Shown here: positions 1 through 6,345 of the stretch, one piece after another
How the letters are laid out: every line of letters begins with the position of its first letter
Position numbering within the stretch: the stretch's first letter is position 1
Assembly (NCBI GenBank): GCA_034437895.1
Contig: DAOTTO010000173.1
Coordinates: 1-9,148 of the forward strand
DNA: 9,148 nucleotides
Direction: 5' to 3'
Source of the DNA: JANRLJ01 sp034437895
Lineage (GTDB): Bacteria; Chloroflexota; Anaerolineae; Aggregatilineales; Phototrophicaceae
Notes under the pieces: generated by a model
Databases searched by the model: none
Seen by the model: the letters and a program-made list of their open reading frames with translations, nothing else
Told to the model about the DNA's origin: nothing
Made by a program: the position numbers and the translations under genes

Positions 1-400
1 CGTGAGCATGGTCACTTGGATAAAAGCAATCAAGGTCTACACTCGGCTCATCCGCTTGATCTTCGTTATCCGAAGCAAATCCGATATAACGATTTTCCCG
101 CTGTGCGAGGGTTTTCGCCCGATTAATCAGGATGCTGAAAATCCATGTTTTTAAAGCCGAGCGTCCCTCGAACTGTTTTAGGCCAAGCAGTACGCCGATC
201 CATGTATCCTGTACGACTTCTTCCACTACTTGCGGGTCGGTTACATAAATGGCTGCGAGACGCGACAGCGCTGTATGATAGGCGCTGATGAGCACCTCAA
301 AAGCCTGATTATCGCCCTGACGTAGGGCATCAATCAAACGCAAATCGTCCGCAAAGACTGGCAAAGACGAATTGGTTTCGGGAACAGTATCATTATCCAT
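1..400 (-). CDS. ECF-type RNA polymerase sigma factor, 3' part missing (partial)
   Basis: Reading leftwards from ATG 398-400 the frame stays open for 133 codons and runs off the window edge. The protein starts MDNDTVPETNSS. Residues about 22-100 match sigma-70 region 2 of extracytoplasmic-function factors: ALRQGDNQAFEVLISAY, then VVEEVVQDTWIGVLLGLKQF (the core-binding and -10-reading helices) and GRSALKTWIFSILINRAK. An acidic linker (SDNEDQADEPS) follows; region 4, the -35-binding part, lies outside the window. Such proteins direct RNA polymerase to a small regulon and are usually held by an anti-sigma factor. The start is supported by an in-frame TAA at 416-418 on the minus strand, although there is no clear Shine-Dalgarno. 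It is divergent from the haem membrane protein at 503, so the two share a 102-bp control region. The family is secure from region 2; the regulon is unknown. Confidence 0.9.
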   Translation of the reverse strand, partial: MDNDTVPETNSSLPVFADDLRLIDALRQGDNQAFEVLISAYHTALSRLAAIYVTDPQVVEEVVQDTWIGVLLGLKQFEGRSALKTWIFSILINRAKTLAQRENRYIGFASDNEDQADEPSVDLDCFYPSDHAH

Positions 401-436
401 TATACGATTAAGCCGTTAGGATTGTTAATCGGAGGT

Positions 437-442
437 TATAAT
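437..442 (+). promoter_or_regulatory. Candidate -10 element for the membrane protein gene
   Basis: A perfect TATAAT lies 60 bp before ATG 503 in the divergent spacer. There is no good -35 at 16-18 bp; the best is a poor TTAGGA at 416-421, with a 15-bp spacer. On the opposite strand the same spacer holds a loose TTCCAC-17-TATTAT pair that could serve the sigma gene. Both are weak calls. Confidence 0.3.
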
Positions 443-502
443 AACATGCCCCGCGCAATAGTGGAAATTCCGGTAATGTTTTTGTGATTTTAGGGGTCTA
501 TT

Positions 503-1240
503 ATGAGTAGGATCTCCTGGACGGATTTTAGGAAGCGGCGCGTGAAACGCATTTATCAGGCAGTTCGTGATTTTGGGCGGGATCGTTATATCGCGCACGC
601 CGCGTTAGCGTTCTTCAGTTTGGAAGGCTATGTCGCAGCGATTCGTTATGCTCCCGATGCGGATATTGGCTATCATATGACGCTCGGTATGGGTTATGTG
701 GCGCTGATTTTGATCGCATTGAGTCTGCTCATTGGCCCCTTTCGGCTGTTGTATAAACGCGCTAATCCGGTAAATGTTAATTTGCGGCGTGACGTGGGCA
801 TTTGGGCGGGACTGACCGGCTTGCTGCATGTGTTCTTTGGATTGCAATTACATAATCGCGGTAATTTACTGACCTATTTTTTTCGGTTTCATGAAGATGG
901 CAGTATGACGCTTTTGCTCAATAATTTTGGCATCAGCAATGATGTTGGATTGATCGCAACGCTGATTTTAATCGCCCTGCTGGTGACAAGCAATAATCTC
1001 TCACTGCGAAAACTCAAAGGCCGCCGATGGAAAACGTTACAGCGTTTTAATTACGGTTTGTTCGTTTTAGTGGCGCTGCATACCTTTTTGTATCAGCAGG
1101 TCAGCAGACGGGAGCAGCTTTTCGTCACGGCGAGCATCCTTTTAACAGTCGTCGTTGTAGCGGGGCAGTTCGCGGGGCTGTTAATTTTTAAAGCACGACA
1201 GAAACGTCGGATGCACCGTCATATTCCAGCCCGGATTTAG
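503..1240 (+). CDS. Six-helix haem membrane protein, ferric reductase-like / MsrQ-like
   Basis: A 245-residue integral membrane protein with about six hydrophobic helices (near residues 30-47, 60-82, 97-116, 147-165, 183-199 and 206-228) and a basic N-terminus (RKRRVKR). Histidines sit where the ferric reductase transmembrane domain binds b-type haem: H58 (GYHMTLG), H109 and H117 (GLLHVFFGLQLH), and H193 (LVALHTFLY). The preceding RRDVGIWAGL and WKTLQRFNYG are the usual lead-ins to the haem helices. There is no FAD/NAD domain, so it is the membrane electron-transfer part only, as in MsrQ, the quinone-to-periplasm partner of the molybdoenzyme MsrP. AGGGG at 492-496, 6 nt before the ATG, supports the start. 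moaA, for molybdenum cofactor, is the next gene on the same strand, which fits such a role, but no MsrP gene is in the window. The exact electron donor and acceptor cannot be read from the sequence. Confidence 0.82.
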   Translation: MSRISWTDFRKRRVKRIYQAVRDFGRDRYIAHAALAFFSLEGYVAAIRYAPDADIGYHMTLGMGYVALILIALSLLIGPFRLLYKRANPVNVNLRRDVGIWAGLTGLLHVFFGLQLHNRGNLLTYFFRFHEDGSMTLLLNNFGISNDVGLIATLILIALLVTSNNLSLRKLKGRRWKTLQRFNYGLFVLVALHTFLYQQVSRREQLFVTASILLTVVVVAGQFAGLLIFKARQKRRMHRHIPARI

Positions 1241-1282
1241 TGGTAAAGGTAGTGTCTGGAAAGTAATTTGAAACCTTTGAAC

Positions 1283-1306
1283 CACCAAGTCACCAAGAAC
1301 ACGAAG
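1283..1306 (+). repeat. Tripartite intergenic repeat, copy 1
   Basis: Three units in a row, CACCAAGT, CACCAAGAA and CACGAAG, fit the pattern CRCNRAGN / CRCNRAGAA / CRCNRAG. Copies 2 (1337-1360, opposite strand) and 3 (6273-6296, same strand) share the layout exactly, including the AA after the second unit. Copies 1 and 2 face each other and match at 16 of 24 positions, so they could form an imperfect hairpin with a 30-nt loop. Confidence 0.65.
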
Positions 1307-1321
1307 TTTTTGTCGGCTCTG

Positions 1322-1397
1322 AAAACACTTCAATTTCTTTGCGTTCTCTGCGTCTTTGCGTCGAATCTTCTGCTGTCTTAAAAACACTTCATCTTCT
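1322..1397 (+). repeat. Imperfect direct repeat pair around tripartite copy 2
   Basis: AAAACACTTCAATTTCT at 1322-1338 recurs as AAAACACTTCATCTTCT at 1381-1397, matching at 15 of 17 positions with a 59-bp offset. It brackets the second tripartite repeat, overlapping it by two bases. It could be a by-product of local duplication. Confidence 0.45.
1337..1360 (-). repeat. Tripartite intergenic repeat, copy 2 (inverted)
   Basis: Read on the minus strand the units are CGCAAAGA, CGCAGAGAA and CGCAAAG, the same 8-9-7 layout as copies 1 and 3 with the R positions G instead of A. It is in inverted orientation to copy 1, 30 bp away. Confidence 0.65.
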
Positions 1398-1448
1398 GTT
1401 AGGCTTTCACAAGAATTGAATGGCATTATAGAGAGGAGTCGAAAACTC

Positions 1449-1458
1449 GTGCTATAAT
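1449..1458 (+). promoter_or_regulatory. Extended -10 promoter upstream of moaA
   Basis: GTGCTATAAT contains a perfect TATAAT (1453-1458) preceded by the TGN of an extended -10 element, 58 bp before the moaA ATG. No -35 hexamer is visible at the right distance, which is typical of extended -10 promoters. The same 10-mer stands in front of the toxin-antitoxin operon (7001-7010, minus). Confidence 0.5.
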
Positions 1459-1516
1459 TAAGCAATAAAAAAGATAGCTTTCATAAAAATTCACTTTAAG
1501 AGATAGGCTGCCTCCT

Positions 1517-2524
1517 ATGATGACCGATAAGTTCAACCGTCCCCTGCGCGACCTGCGAATTTCCGTCACAGATCGCTGTAACTTCCGCTGCACCTACTGT
1601 ATGCCTTCCGAGATTTTTGGCGAAAATTACACCTTTTTGCCGCGTAGTGAAATCCTGACTTTTGAGGAAATTACACGGTTAACGCGCATCCTCGTACAGT
1701 TGGGTGCGGTCAAAGTTCGGCTGACGGGCGGCGAACCGTTAGTGCGCGAGGAATTGGAAAAACTGGTCGCCATGTTGAACGACATCGACGGCGTAGACGA
1801 TATGGCGCTGACGACGAATGCGTATCTGCTGCCACAAAAAGCGCAAGCCCTGCATGATGCCGGATTGCGGCGGGTGACGGTCAGCCTCGATTCGCTGGAT
1901 GATGCCGTTTTCCGTAAGATGAATGGCGGACGGGCAGGCGTAAAACGCGTTCTCGAAGGAGTCGAAGCGGCAGAAAAAGTCGGCTTTGGCCCGATTAAGA
2001 TCAACACGGTGGTGCAGCGCGGCGTAAACGATCATACGATTGTCGATCTGGCACGGTATTGTAAAGATCACGGCTATATCGTCCGGTTTATCGAATATAT
2101 GGACGTGGGCAACCGCAACGGCTGGAAGTTAGATGAAGTTGTCCCGGCGGATGAAATCGTGGCGCTGATTGATGCCGCGCTGCCGCTGGAACAAATCGAG
2201 GCCAATTATCACGGCGAAGTCGCCCGTCGTTATCGTTTCCGCGATGGCGGCGGCGAAATCGGCTTGATTACGTCGGTGACTCAACCATTCTGCGGCGCAT
2301 GTAACCGGATGCGGCTTTCGGCGGATGGCAAAATTTATACGTGTTTATTCGCCACTAAAGGCACGGATTTGCGCGATCCGATGCGAGCAGGCGCAAGTGA
2401 TGACGAACTCGAACAAATCGTGCGTGCGACATGGGGCAAACGGATTGATCGTTACTCCGAGATTCGCTCCAGCCTAACCGAGCCGCGTGAGCCGAAAGTC
2501 GAGATGTACACCATCGGCGGCTAA
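1517..2524 (+). CDS. moaA: GTP 3',8-cyclase MoaA (molybdenum cofactor biosynthesis)
   Basis: A cytoplasmic radical SAM enzyme that, with MoaC, converts GTP to cyclic pyranopterin monophosphate, the first step of molybdenum cofactor synthesis. The 335 residues match the family's usual length. The N-terminal 4Fe-4S cluster motif is DRCNFRCTYCMP with C21, C25 and C28. SAM-binding LTGGEP is at 69-74, followed by TTNAYLL and VSLDSLD. The C-terminal cluster, which holds GTP, is given by C259, C262 and C276 (FCGACNRMRLSADGKIYTCLF). The protein ends in the conserved Gly-Gly tail (YTIGG) needed for catalysis. All key residues are present, so it should be active. Two ATGs are adjacent at 1517 and 1520, and no strong Shine-Dalgarno precedes either, so the start could be one codon later. 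No other moa gene is nearby; the haem membrane protein upstream may be linked through an MsrP-type molybdoenzyme encoded elsewhere. Confidence 0.97.
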   Translation: MMTDKFNRPLRDLRISVTDRCNFRCTYCMPSEIFGENYTFLPRSEILTFEEITRLTRILVQLGAVKVRLTGGEPLVREELEKLVAMLNDIDGVDDMALTTNAYLLPQKAQALHDAGLRRVTVSLDSLDDAVFRKMNGGRAGVKRVLEGVEAAEKVGFGPIKINTVVQRGVNDHTIVDLARYCKDHGYIVRFIEYMDVGNRNGWKLDEVVPADEIVALIDAALPLEQIEANYHGEVARRYRFRDGGGEIGLITSVTQPFCGACNRMRLSADGKIYTCLFATKGTDLRDPMRAGASDDELEQIVRATWGKRIDRYSEIRSSLTEPREPKVEMYTIGG

Positions 2525-2547
2525 ATCGGGCTGATTTTATTGGCGGT

Positions 2548-2579
2548 TTAGGCCATCACCTCGACATCAATGTTCCGCT
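2548..2579 (-). pseudogene. Duplicated 3' tail of the helicase-C-terminal-domain gene (distal repeat)
   Basis: On the minus strand 2577-2548 reads RNIDVEVMA-stop (TAA), almost the same as the C-terminus RNIDVDVMG-stop of the 594-residue protein whose gene ends at 4466. At DNA level 2553-2579 matches 4471-4497 at 24 of 27 positions. The three differences are two synonymous wobble changes (CGC/CGG, GTT/GTC) and one Asp/Glu change, so both copies look as though they evolved as coding sequence. No more of that gene is found here. I read it as the original gene end displaced by the 1.9-kb ATPase-nuclease cassette. Confidence 0.75.
2553..2579. repeat. 27-bp direct repeat flanking the ATPase-nuclease cassette, left copy
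   Basis: Partner of 4471-4497 (24 of 27 identical, with CATCAATGTT at its core). It is in the same orientation and 1918 bp away. Its right end overlaps the stop codon TAG (2578-2580, minus) of the PIN-like gene: the AG of that stop lies inside the repeat. It is att-like in placement, but no recombinase gene is present. Confidence 0.75.
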
Positions 2580-3069
2580 AACAAAGAAATTCAATTTCTA
2601 TACCGTGATCGCTGAATGCCTCTTTGAAATTGCCCCATTTCAAATCAACCGCTTGTAAGATCAGCGGTTTTTCAGGATGAGCCATGCAGACAGCGATGAA
2701 TTTGCGATCTGCGAGATCAAATTCGGTCAAGCGGTCATCTAGGGGGAATTCATCAAATCCATTTTGTTCCTGATTAGGCGTAATCGCTATCCAGACACAG
2801 CGCCCAGTTGCCCAATTGACCAGTATCCACCGTATGAAAGCATCGCCAATACCGGGCTGGCCTTTCATGTTCAGATATTTTTTATACTCATCAAAAATGA
2901 GTTTCTGGTTATCCAAGGCTAAACGACCCTTTTTGATAATGTCGTTTAATCTTACCGCACAGGCCAATTTACATGCTGGTGTTGCCTGTTCTGATAGATT
3001 ACCGTTAGCAACGATAGCGACATTCGTATCGACAATGTAGATCAAGCCTTCTTCGGCATTATCAGTCAT
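2578..3069 (-). CDS. PIN-like nuclease, partner of the AAA ATPase
   Basis: A 163-residue protein with the layout of a PIN-fold metal-dependent ribonuclease. It has an N-terminal beta strand with VDTN (D14), FDEY (D60/E61) after the first helices, FDLADRKFIAV (D118, D121) in the second half, and VDLKW (D142), which could supply the acidic quartet that binds Mg or Mn. PIN enzymes cut single-stranded RNA or tRNA. The ATG overlaps the stop of the ATPase gene as ATGA (3066-3069), so the two are translationally coupled and probably made in a fixed ratio. No antitoxin-like DNA-binding partner is present, so it is not a plain VapC toxin; the ATPase is the likely controller. Its TAG stop straddles the edge of the flanking 27-bp repeat, in frame with the duplicated gene tail behind it. 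The PIN-like call rests on motifs only; the substrate is unknown. Confidence 0.72.
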   Translation of the reverse strand: MTDNAEEGLIYIVDTNVAIVANGNLSEQATPACKLACAVRLNDIIKKGRLALDNQKLIFDEYKKYLNMKGQPGIGDAFIRWILVNWATGRCVWIAITPNQEQNGFDEFPLDDRLTEFDLADRKFIAVCMAHPEKPLILQAVDLKWGNFKEAFSDHGIEIEFLC

Positions 3070-4433
3070 GCTTGTTCCTGCATTTGTCTAACCGTAGCAG
3101 CCTCAACCATCGCTATTAAATCACCGGTTGCATCCCCAAAGAAATCCGGCGGCCAGTTGGTGATATTCCCAAAGGAATCAAGCTTTAGTGATTTGATTTC
3201 CGAGGCAGATTCACCCATTTCACAAAAATAAAGTGCTGTTTGTTCAGCAGTGATTTTCTGCTCAGCAATACGTCGCTGGAGGCGATGCAGAAGATATTCG
3301 CTATGGCTTTCAAAAATGATTTGAACATTCCGTTGGGTCGTAACTTCAACGAAGACATCAGCCAGAAATGCTTGCACGGCTGGATGAAGATGAATTTCCG
3401 GCTGCTCAAAAATGATAGTCGAATATTCTGGCGCGTAGTAACATAGGACGAGAACAGGCAGCACCTGCGACACACCGAAACCAACATCAGTAATAAGCAC
3501 TTCTGAACTATGTTTCGTCTTTTTAATGCGAAGTTCATACTCTTTACGGTTAGGCGCAATCGCTTTCAATTCAAAAGAATGAATAAGCCCCATCTGCTGC
3601 AACCAATCCCCGATACGCTGTTCAATTGAAACATGTTTCTTTCTTTTATTACCTTCAAGACGATAACTGATTTTAACATCTCTAGCACGGGCAGAAAGCA
3701 AAGCAGCAACCGCTTCTTCTCCTTTTTTCCCTACACCGTCTGGGCTTGTACCTGCGTAAAGATAATCGCGCTGCGGATAATCACGCAGTGGGCCGAGATA
3801 AAATACATTCGATAACATTTGCTCAAATGCCAACGGGAAATCCGCCAGAAAGCCAGTGTTTTGAAAGTACCCGAATGCTTCGTCAGGGAAGCCGTAGCAT
3901 TTAACAGGAGGTGGTAAGGGCCATACACGTCCCGGTGAACGTTTTGGTTGAAAGGTTTTTGTAGTTAGTTCATATTTCTCGGGTTTATTTGGTTGCTGCT
4001 GCATTCCAAAATTATCGTCGTCAAACGCATAAAGAAAATGTTGCAGGTGTAGCAAATCATTTTTTTCGTGAATGGCAATTTTGCACGATAATCTATTGAT
4101 GGAATAGAGTGCCTTTCCTTGTGTTTCTGGATTTTCGATAGTTAATGGTTCATGAAGTGTCCATGAGGCAGATAATTCTAGCTGTGCCTCGCGCTGATGT
4201 TTGTGAATTACGTCGTAAAATGTCCCTAGATCGACTAAGGAACTTTTGTCACCCATAAACAACACTTGTCTTCGATTAGTTGAGGCAGCCGTCTGTTTAA
4301 GCAGTAGCAGCATTTGAAGTAGACTTGTCTTTCCAGAGCTATTCGTTCCAAAAAAGCCCGTCAATGGAGCGATTCGCAATTCACCTGTGTCTTTCCACGA
4401 TTTAAAGTTTTTTGCATGTAATTGCGTAATCAT
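3066..4433 (-). CDS. AAA/ABC-type ATPase with C-terminal DUF3696
   Basis: A 455-residue SMC/ABC-like ATPase of the AAA_21/AAA_15 class. The start, ITQLHAKNFKSWKD, is the usual first strand of this class. Walker A is GTNSSGKTS at 29-37. A mid-region YLGPLRDYPQRD (212-223) is typical of DUF3696 proteins. The ABC-signature-like DVGFGVSQVLPVL is at 316-328, Walker B TIIFEQPEIHLHP at 339-351, and the following ESHSEYLLHRLQRR at 375-388. The C-terminal SFGNITNWPPDFFGD (420-434) is the DUF3696 signature. All nucleotide-binding motifs are intact, so it is probably active as a dimer. A strong Shine-Dalgarno (GGGAGGA, minus strand of 4438-4444, 4 nt before the ATG) fixes the start at 4433. The gene lies 32 bp after the helicase-domain gene and overlaps the PIN-like gene by 4 bp. 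By analogy with Septu PtuA and PARIS AriA, such an ATPase likely senses a trigger and controls its nuclease partner. That role is inferred. Its base composition is lower in GC than the flanking genes. Confidence 0.88.
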   Translation of the reverse strand: MITQLHAKNFKSWKDTGELRIAPLTGFFGTNSSGKTSLLQMLLLLKQTAASTNRRQVLFMGDKSSLVDLGTFYDVIHKHQREAQLELSASWTLHEPLTIENPETQGKALYSINRLSCKIAIHEKNDLLHLQHFLYAFDDDNFGMQQQPNKPEKYELTTKTFQPKRSPGRVWPLPPPVKCYGFPDEAFGYFQNTGFLADFPLAFEQMLSNVFYLGPLRDYPQRDYLYAGTSPDGVGKKGEEAVAALLSARARDVKISYRLEGNKRKKHVSIEQRIGDWLQQMGLIHSFELKAIAPNRKEYELRIKKTKHSSEVLITDVGFGVSQVLPVLVLCYYAPEYSTIIFEQPEIHLHPAVQAFLADVFVEVTTQRNVQIIFESHSEYLLHRLQRRIAEQKITAEQTALYFCEMGESASEIKSLKLDSFGNITNWPPDFFGDATGDLIAMVEAATVRQMQEQA

Positions 4434-4465
4434 TTATTCCTCCCTTTACACCCATTTTAACAATT

Positions 4466-6250
4466 TCACCCCATCACATCAACATCAATGTTGCGCTCAT
4501 GCAGCGCATCGCGCAGGGCTTCCCATTGATCGGCGCGGACGACCACCGCCATATCGCCCAGACGTGCGCCAAGATAACGGCGTAAGGCAGGCGCATCGAA
4601 GATAAAATCCAGTGTCTCACGTGCCGTCGTGCGGAGGACGAGCAGCGTTTCCATCGTGACGGTAGAGGTCGCGCTGGACTGGGGCTGCTCCAAAAGCCGA
4701 TTAATGTTTGCTGGCAGCGCGGCATCTTCAGGGATCATGCGCTTGATAAAAGCGGCAATATGCGCGGGCGTGATGCTCTGTTCACCCGCTTGCCGGATGC
4801 TCTGTGGTGTGAGCCGATAGCCGTAAGGGGCAGTCGCGGACGTGACCGGGTTCCATGCCGTAAAACGCGCCAGTTGAAAACGATCAATCCGCGTGACTTT
4901 GCGTGAAGCCAATAAGCTGCCGTCGGGTTGGACAGCGATTTTTTCTTCGGGTTCGGGCGGGGCAGGCCAATTTTCGCCGCCTGCGAAAGCGCGTCCATAA
5001 GCGGTCAGCCGCGCCGCGATTCCGTCATTCGCTAGATCGACCATGCCGAGCCAATGCAGCGGTCCCAGCAGGTAATATTCCAGCAGCGACCCTTCCACCG
5101 CATCCCAGCTTTCAAAGCCGTTGAGATAATCGCCTGCATCGTTGAGGATGTACCAGCTTTCATAATCGCCGCCGGGACGCTGAAAATCGGGGTCGATTTC
5201 CTTCACATTGATGATGAATTCATCCAGCGACCACCAGCCGCCGCGTGGCACGTCGTCGCGCAGAAAAGTGAGCATCGCCCCTCGTGCTACCACCGGATCA
5301 TAAGGCCAGCCTGTCGGTTCAGGATGCAGACCCGATACATGCCACAGATCACGATAGAGTGTGCTTTCGCGCCATGCTTCCGCCAGCACTTTAATCTGCG
5401 CCGCACGTTTGCCTTCCAGCCAGCGCCGCGCCTCTGCCCTGCGAGGATAAGCTCGTGCCGATTGAATCTCGATCAATTCCGCGCTGATACCAATGCCGAG
5501 TAAAAATGCTAACCGCGCATCATCCTTGACCAGCAAGTGCGCCATAATCGCCTGATGATCGCCTTGCGCGAAGATCAACTGCCCGATTACAGTTTCGCCC
5601 ACGACCTCGCCTTCCACCGCCGCGCCCTGCGTTTGCAGATAAGCCAGCAGTGTCGCCATATCATCGACGATGGTTGTATCCGCCGGATGCAAATCGGTCA
5701 GATCGTCGGCGCTGATTTCGTCAATCGTCGGATTTTCGTCGTCGAATTCGTCTCCTGCACCCGCATCACTAACAGGCAACTCATCCGGTGCATCCGCCAG
5801 ATTGTCATAGCCTGTTTTATGCGTCGGCAGCGCCTTGAGAAGATCATCCGGGATGTACAAAATCGGACGCGCTCCGGTGGACGATTGTTCGTAGCCCTCA
5901 TAAATCAAGCCGCGATAATACAGCGCCTCACCGATGGAAGCCGGACGCTCATGCGGTTTCTCGCGCTCAATCTGTCCCGCGCCCATCTTGCGGATTTTGC
6001 CCAACACGCGCTCGGCAAAAAAGACCGTCATCTTGCCGCCGGAACCCACCAGCGTTTGCATCGCGCCGCGCTCATCATCACCCAGCGACTCCCACACACG
6101 GGCGGTATTGTCGCTGTTGAGCATGGCGGCATTCAGGATGGCGCTGGCTTCGGGCGGTGTGAGATTGGTGATGTTCACATTCCAGCGTTTCGCCACGATG
6201 GGCAGCAGCGCCACGTCGCCATCACGCAGAGAGGGGAGGAGTTTTTTCAT
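4466..6250 (-). CDS. Helicase-C-terminal-domain (XPB/Ssl2-like, Helicase_C_3) protein without helicase motor
   Basis: A 594-residue protein from ATG 6250 (MKKLLPSLRDGD). The N-terminal part (DVALLPIVAKRWNV, then LTPPEASAILNAAML and SIGEALYYRGLIYEGYE) and the C-terminal block IAVQPDGSLLASRKVTRIDRF... GYRLTPQSIRQAGEQSITPAHIAAFIKR match the Helicase_C_3 / helicase-associated family seen beside XPB-type helicases. A very acidic linker (DAPDELPVSDAGAGDEFDDE and onward) separates the two. I see no Walker A or DExH box, so it is probably not a helicase itself; an accessory role in DNA repair or transcription is a guess. An upstream GTG at 6292 would add 14 residues but lies inside an intergenic repeat, so I prefer 6250; the Shine-Dalgarno is weak (GGA about 10 nt upstream). 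The gene is GC-rich. Its 3' end carries the right-hand copy of the 27-bp repeat that flanks the downstream cassette. Confidence 0.8.
   Translation of the reverse strand: MKKLLPSLRDGDVALLPIVAKRWNVNITNLTPPEASAILNAAMLNSDNTARVWESLGDDERGAMQTLVGSGGKMTVFFAERVLGKIRKMGAGQIEREKPHERPASIGEALYYRGLIYEGYEQSSTGARPILYIPDDLLKALPTHKTGYDNLADAPDELPVSDAGAGDEFDDENPTIDEISADDLTDLHPADTTIVDDMATLLAYLQTQGAAVEGEVVGETVIGQLIFAQGDHQAIMAHLLVKDDARLAFLLGIGISAELIEIQSARAYPRRAEARRWLEGKRAAQIKVLAEAWRESTLYRDLWHVSGLHPEPTGWPYDPVVARGAMLTFLRDDVPRGGWWSLDEFIINVKEIDPDFQRPGGDYESWYILNDAGDYLNGFESWDAVEGSLLEYYLLGPLHWLGMVDLANDGIAARLTAYGRAFAGGENWPAPPEPEEKIAVQPDGSLLASRKVTRIDRFQLARFTAWNPVTSATAPYGYRLTPQSIRQAGEQSITPAHIAAFIKRMIPEDAALPANINRLLEQPQSSATSTVTMETLLVLRTTARETLDFIFDAPALRRYLGARLGDMAVVVRADQWEALRDALHERNIDVDVMG
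4471..4497. repeat. 27-bp direct repeat flanking the ATPase-nuclease cassette, right copy
   Basis: This copy lies inside the last ten codons of the helicase-domain gene (encoding RNIDVDVM) and leaves that gene with an intact stop. It differs from the left copy at 4478, 4481 and 4493 only. Beyond the repeat on both sides the two loci do not align. Confidence 0.75.
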
Positions 6251-6272
6251 ACGTAAAATTCCAATTTCTAAC

Positions 6273-6296
6273 CACAGAGGCACGGAGAACACAGAG
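6273..6296 (+). repeat. Tripartite intergenic repeat, copy 3
   Basis: Units CACAGAGG, CACGGAGAA and CACAGAG follow the same 8-9-7 layout as 1283-1306 and 1337-1360. It lies in the leader between the toxin gene and the helicase-domain gene, 23 bp upstream of the latter's ATG. Confidence 0.65.
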
Positions 6297-6300
6297 AAAT

Positions 6301-6306
6301 TTTATA
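6301..6306 (-). promoter_or_regulatory. Possible -10 element for the helicase-domain gene
   Basis: TATAAA on the minus strand, 51 bp before ATG 6250, would put the tripartite repeat inside the 5' untranslated leader. There is no good -35 at the usual distance. The gene could instead be read through from the toxin-antitoxin operon 95 bp upstream. Confidence 0.25.
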
Positions 6307-6345
6307 TGACTTTTGACATGTTCGCTTTGTCACCGTAAAAAATAT

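Larger units (their letters stand above)
1241..1516. other. 276-bp gene-free spacer carrying short repeats and the moaA promoter
   Basis: I see no credible coding sequence here. The spacer holds two members of a tripartite 24-nt repeat in opposite orientation (1283-1306 and 1337-1360), a 17-bp imperfect direct repeat (1322-1338 and 1381-1397, 15 of 17 identical, 59 bp apart) that brackets the second member, and an extended -10 promoter upstream of moaA. I found no convincing terminator after the membrane protein gene. Confidence 0.6.

Noticed and set aside
399..404. TATAAT on the minus strand at the start of the sigma factor gene
   Set aside because: It overlaps the ATG itself, so it could not drive transcription of this start codon, and there is no later in-frame ATG close by that would make sense.
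1283..1360. Short repeats as the remains of a CRISPR array
   Set aside because: Only two units, in opposite orientation and diverged, with no regular spacers and no cas genes.
2523..2537. AAATC-GGGCT-GATTT hairpin just after moaA as a terminator
   Set aside because: Only a five-base, AT-rich stem and a short T run; too weak to call.
5537..6256. 239-codon plus-strand open frame
   Set aside because: It is antisense to the GC-rich helicase-domain gene, has no recognisable motifs and reads as a low-information shadow; the minus-strand protein has clear family motifs.
6251..6292. GTG start at 6292 adding 14 residues to the helicase-domain protein
   Set aside because: The added codons translate the intergenic tripartite repeat, and the ATG at 6250 begins a family-like sequence.
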